From positions 124,001 to 188,000 of the forward strand of contig JADFUC010000766.1 in the NCBI GenBank assembly GCA_019722365.1: a DNA stretch of 64,000 bases. The letters run 5' to 3'. How positions within the stretch are numbered: position 1 is the stretch's first letter; the number at the start of each line of letters is the position of its first letter. A model generated the notes under the pieces. That model was not told the DNA's origin and searched no databases. It saw only the letters and a list, made by a program, of their open reading frames with translations. The DNA comes from Lithospermum erythrorhizon (Eukaryota; Streptophyta; Magnoliopsida; Boraginales; Boraginaceae). Both the position numbers and the translations under genes were made by a program. Of this stretch, positions 62,401-64,000 are shown piece by piece.

Positions 62401-63887
62401 AAATGTTCAATGTTACAAATGAGAAGAATTGAAGTGAAATATACTAAGTTCTTCAGCTGTCATGAACAGAGTTGATAAAAGCAGTAAAAGTACATAAAGA
62501 ACAATAACCCAATTTAATCATATTAATAGGTATTCATGTCCAGTAATGGTTTCATTGATTAGAAAGAATATGGGAGTATTGCAATGAATTAAATTTTTTC
62601 CAAAATCAGTGGAAGAAAGAATGGTTGGCAAAAAAGACGGTAATTAATGTAGACGTAAACTCAGAGAATTCAAAATTTATGCACGGGATATTTTAATACA
62701 TCACTCAGAATCTCCGAGAATTCGCTTGTAAGTGCTTGCATTCTTTTCGAGGCATCTGTCTCTAAACAAATTGAGTCCTGCTGCCGTGTTTTGAAACTTG
62801 CACTTTGTTTCTCCTTTTCTTTATCCTTCCACAATGAACTTGCTTTCAGGGTGTTTCTATGCTTTTTATTTGCCACAGAGTAGAACTGTTCAACCTCATT
62901 CATCGTAAGCTCAAGCTACATAATAGAATTTCAACATCATAAATCAAATCGAGTAGTCAGAGTACGGAACTTCAAAAACTAGACAACACATAATTACATT
63001 TCATATTGTAAAAAATGTTAGATCTCACAAACCTAGTAAACTCAGTCACAATATTACCCCAATAATTAACATTCGGTTTTGCAAAATATGTTACGTACAT
63101 CTTACTGAACCTAATAAACCATATTCACAAGATCTCCTCATGTAATTAACAAGGTGTTTTAAAGCTATACATTCAACCTCTCCAATTGGTAATCAAATTT
63201 CACTAAATCCGAATGAAGGCGACAAATAATTTAACGACAATTAAACAAGACAACAAATTTCATTTTTTACCAAGAACCTTTGGACCCTACCTGATCAACC
63301 TTGGTGCACGTTTCACCTACGTCTACAACCACATCATACAGCGAATAGGAGTAACATACCATATTGCAATATACTCCGACTAATTAATTTTAATTGACAT
63401 TTTCGGTTTCCGAGGTGAATCTACCTCTTTAACCGTGAATAAATTTTTAACTACATTATGATAAATTACAAAGAAATAATATAGTGAAAATATTATATAA
63501 AAAAACCCCAAACCAACAATATAAAATTTAAAGCTTCATCTCGAATGAAAACTGAAAACGTCAATTAAATTGAAGGGAGTATGTCGTATCTCACAAAACC
63601 CATAAACCATATTCACAACATTGTCACAATTAATTAACAAGGTGCTTCAAATCTATACATTCAACCTCTATAATAATAATAAAAATTAACAAAATCTGAA
63701 TCAATTAAAAAAATTACTAACACAATTAAACAATACAACAAGATTCAATTTTTCCAAGAATATTTGAAAACCCCACCTGATTAACTTTGTTGCACACTTC
63801 ATCTACATCTTCCTTTATATTCTTCACTTCAGAATCAACAATTTCATCTTCTCTTGAATTCTCAAACAAAGCTTCACTAGTACCCAT
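59405..63887 (-). CDS. GTE: Bromodomain-NET transcription factor, GTE1/GTE6-like, eight coding exons
   Basis: Coding exons in reading order: 63887-63777, 62915-62700, 62390-62313, 61599-61375, 60598-60500, 60359-60301, 59872-59722 and 59602-59405. All have GT-AG borders and join in frame to 378 residues, matching plant GTE1/GTE6 (about 370-390). A short coiled-coil-like segment (about 20-50) precedes the bromodomain (about 99-200). It has HKWAGPFLQPVD, YYEVIEKPMDIGTIK and the acetyl-lysine-binding Asn179 in KYND. A charged helix (211-243; ERRQREEEKKAQLD) leads to the NET domain (about 263-325; KKRLANALGRLTPEELGHAL, TLWKLKLFAKE) and a basic tail (KRRRSD, RKRSRKPSN) that may be a nuclear signal. 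The family binds acetylated histones and regulates transcription. The start is chosen because TTTTGTGCAG just before ATG looks like the acceptor of a 5'-UTR intron. Confidence 0.92.
63110..63310. repeat. Tandem segmental duplication, copy 1 (GTE intron 1)
   Basis: Pairs with 63598-63797 at a period of 486-488 bp. Shared text includes AAACCATATTCACAA, AATTAACAAGGTG, TATACATTCAACCTCT, AATTAAACAA-ACAACAA and CCTGATxAACxTTGxTGCAC. A weaker third partial copy may lie at about 63015-63070. Confidence 0.75.
63291..63362 (-). other. Duplicated, possibly alternative first exon of the GTE gene
   Basis: In the first intron, minus-strand ATG at 63362 opens 24 codons ending DVGETCTKVDQ before a consensus donor CAG/GTAGGG. 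The real first exon ends DVDEVCNKVNQ before CAG/GTGGGG. Both copies are phase 0, so the exon could splice to exon 2 (62915) and give a shorter N-terminus. Its surroundings are duplicated too. Confidence 0.55.
63598..63797. repeat. Tandem segmental duplication, copy 2 (includes 3' part of GTE exon 1)
   Basis: Partner of 63110-63310. It contains the splice donor and last codons of the annotated first exon. Confidence 0.75.
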
Positions 63888-63899
63888 CTGCACAAAACA
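63888..63899 (-). promoter_or_regulatory. Probable 3' splice site of a 5'-UTR intron of the GTE gene
   Basis: Minus-strand TTGTTTTGTGCAG runs directly into ATGGGTACT. The pyrimidine-rich tract and CAG fit an acceptor one base before the start codon. The 5' leader exon would lie beyond the right edge of the window. Confidence 0.6.
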
Positions 63900-64000
63900 A
63901 CACAAACCAATTAAAAGAATCAATTTTTATTTAAAAAAAACATTTTTATTTTAAAAAATCATTTTGTAAAATCATTTTTATTAAAAAGACTCATTTTATT

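Noticed and set aside
63888..63923. Upstream ATG at 63923 as the GTE start, adding a hydrophobic dodecapeptide
   Set aside because: The extra residues translate a pyrimidine-rich splice acceptor (TTGTTTTGTGCAG). The family has no hydrophobic N-terminus.

Overview
This is nuclear DNA of a flowering plant, probably a eudicot. The genes have introns, there is a plant-type cytochrome P450 and a plant GTE-family bromodomain gene, and most of the rest is nested plant transposable elements (Ty1/copia, Ty3/gypsy of the Tat/Athila kind, L1-like LINEs, a hAT element, a SINE). Only about 8 kb at the right end (56.3-63.9 kb) looks like intact genic sequence.

Layout. 1-11.6 kb: an L1-like LINE on the minus strand, split by a complete but decayed copia element (320-8977) with about 1-kb LTRs, a primer-binding site, a polypurine tract and a 5-bp target-site duplication. 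11.7-15.9 kb: three copies of an AT-rich repeat of about 600 bp carrying a tRNA-like module. 17.2-19.6 kb: an isolated LTR of the same copia family, itself interrupted. 21.5-23.6 kb: the 3' part of a younger copia element. 23.6-28.9 kb: repeat-like DNA I cannot assign, with a small tandem array. 28.9-37.8 kb: a plus-strand LINE split by a second copia element (30860-36232). 38.1-40.8 kb: fragments of an F-box gene and a DExH-box RNA helicase gene. 41.65-47.38 kb: a decayed hAT transposon with dense internal repeats and a second transposon-type gene. 47.78-55.39 kb: a gypsy element whose right half has gag and RT and whose left half is occupied by another copy of the first copia family.

The two intact genes converge. 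A clan-71 P450 (56385-58686, plus, 527 aa, two exons) has a GC-AG intron and departs from consensus at several catalytic positions. A GTE1/GTE6-like bromodomain-NET gene (59405-63887, minus, eight coding exons, 378 aa) carries a duplicated, potentially usable first exon in its first intron. A 223-bp SINE with a perfect 18-bp target-site duplication lies between their 3' ends. I see no functional link between the two genes.

I found no undescribed multi-gene system. The strongest leads are the atypical P450, the duplicated first exon, the SINE, the composite hAT region and the tRNA-like repeat family. The TE LTR pairs differ by many small indels while the two genes have clean reading frames, so either the elements are old or the repeats are poorly polished.
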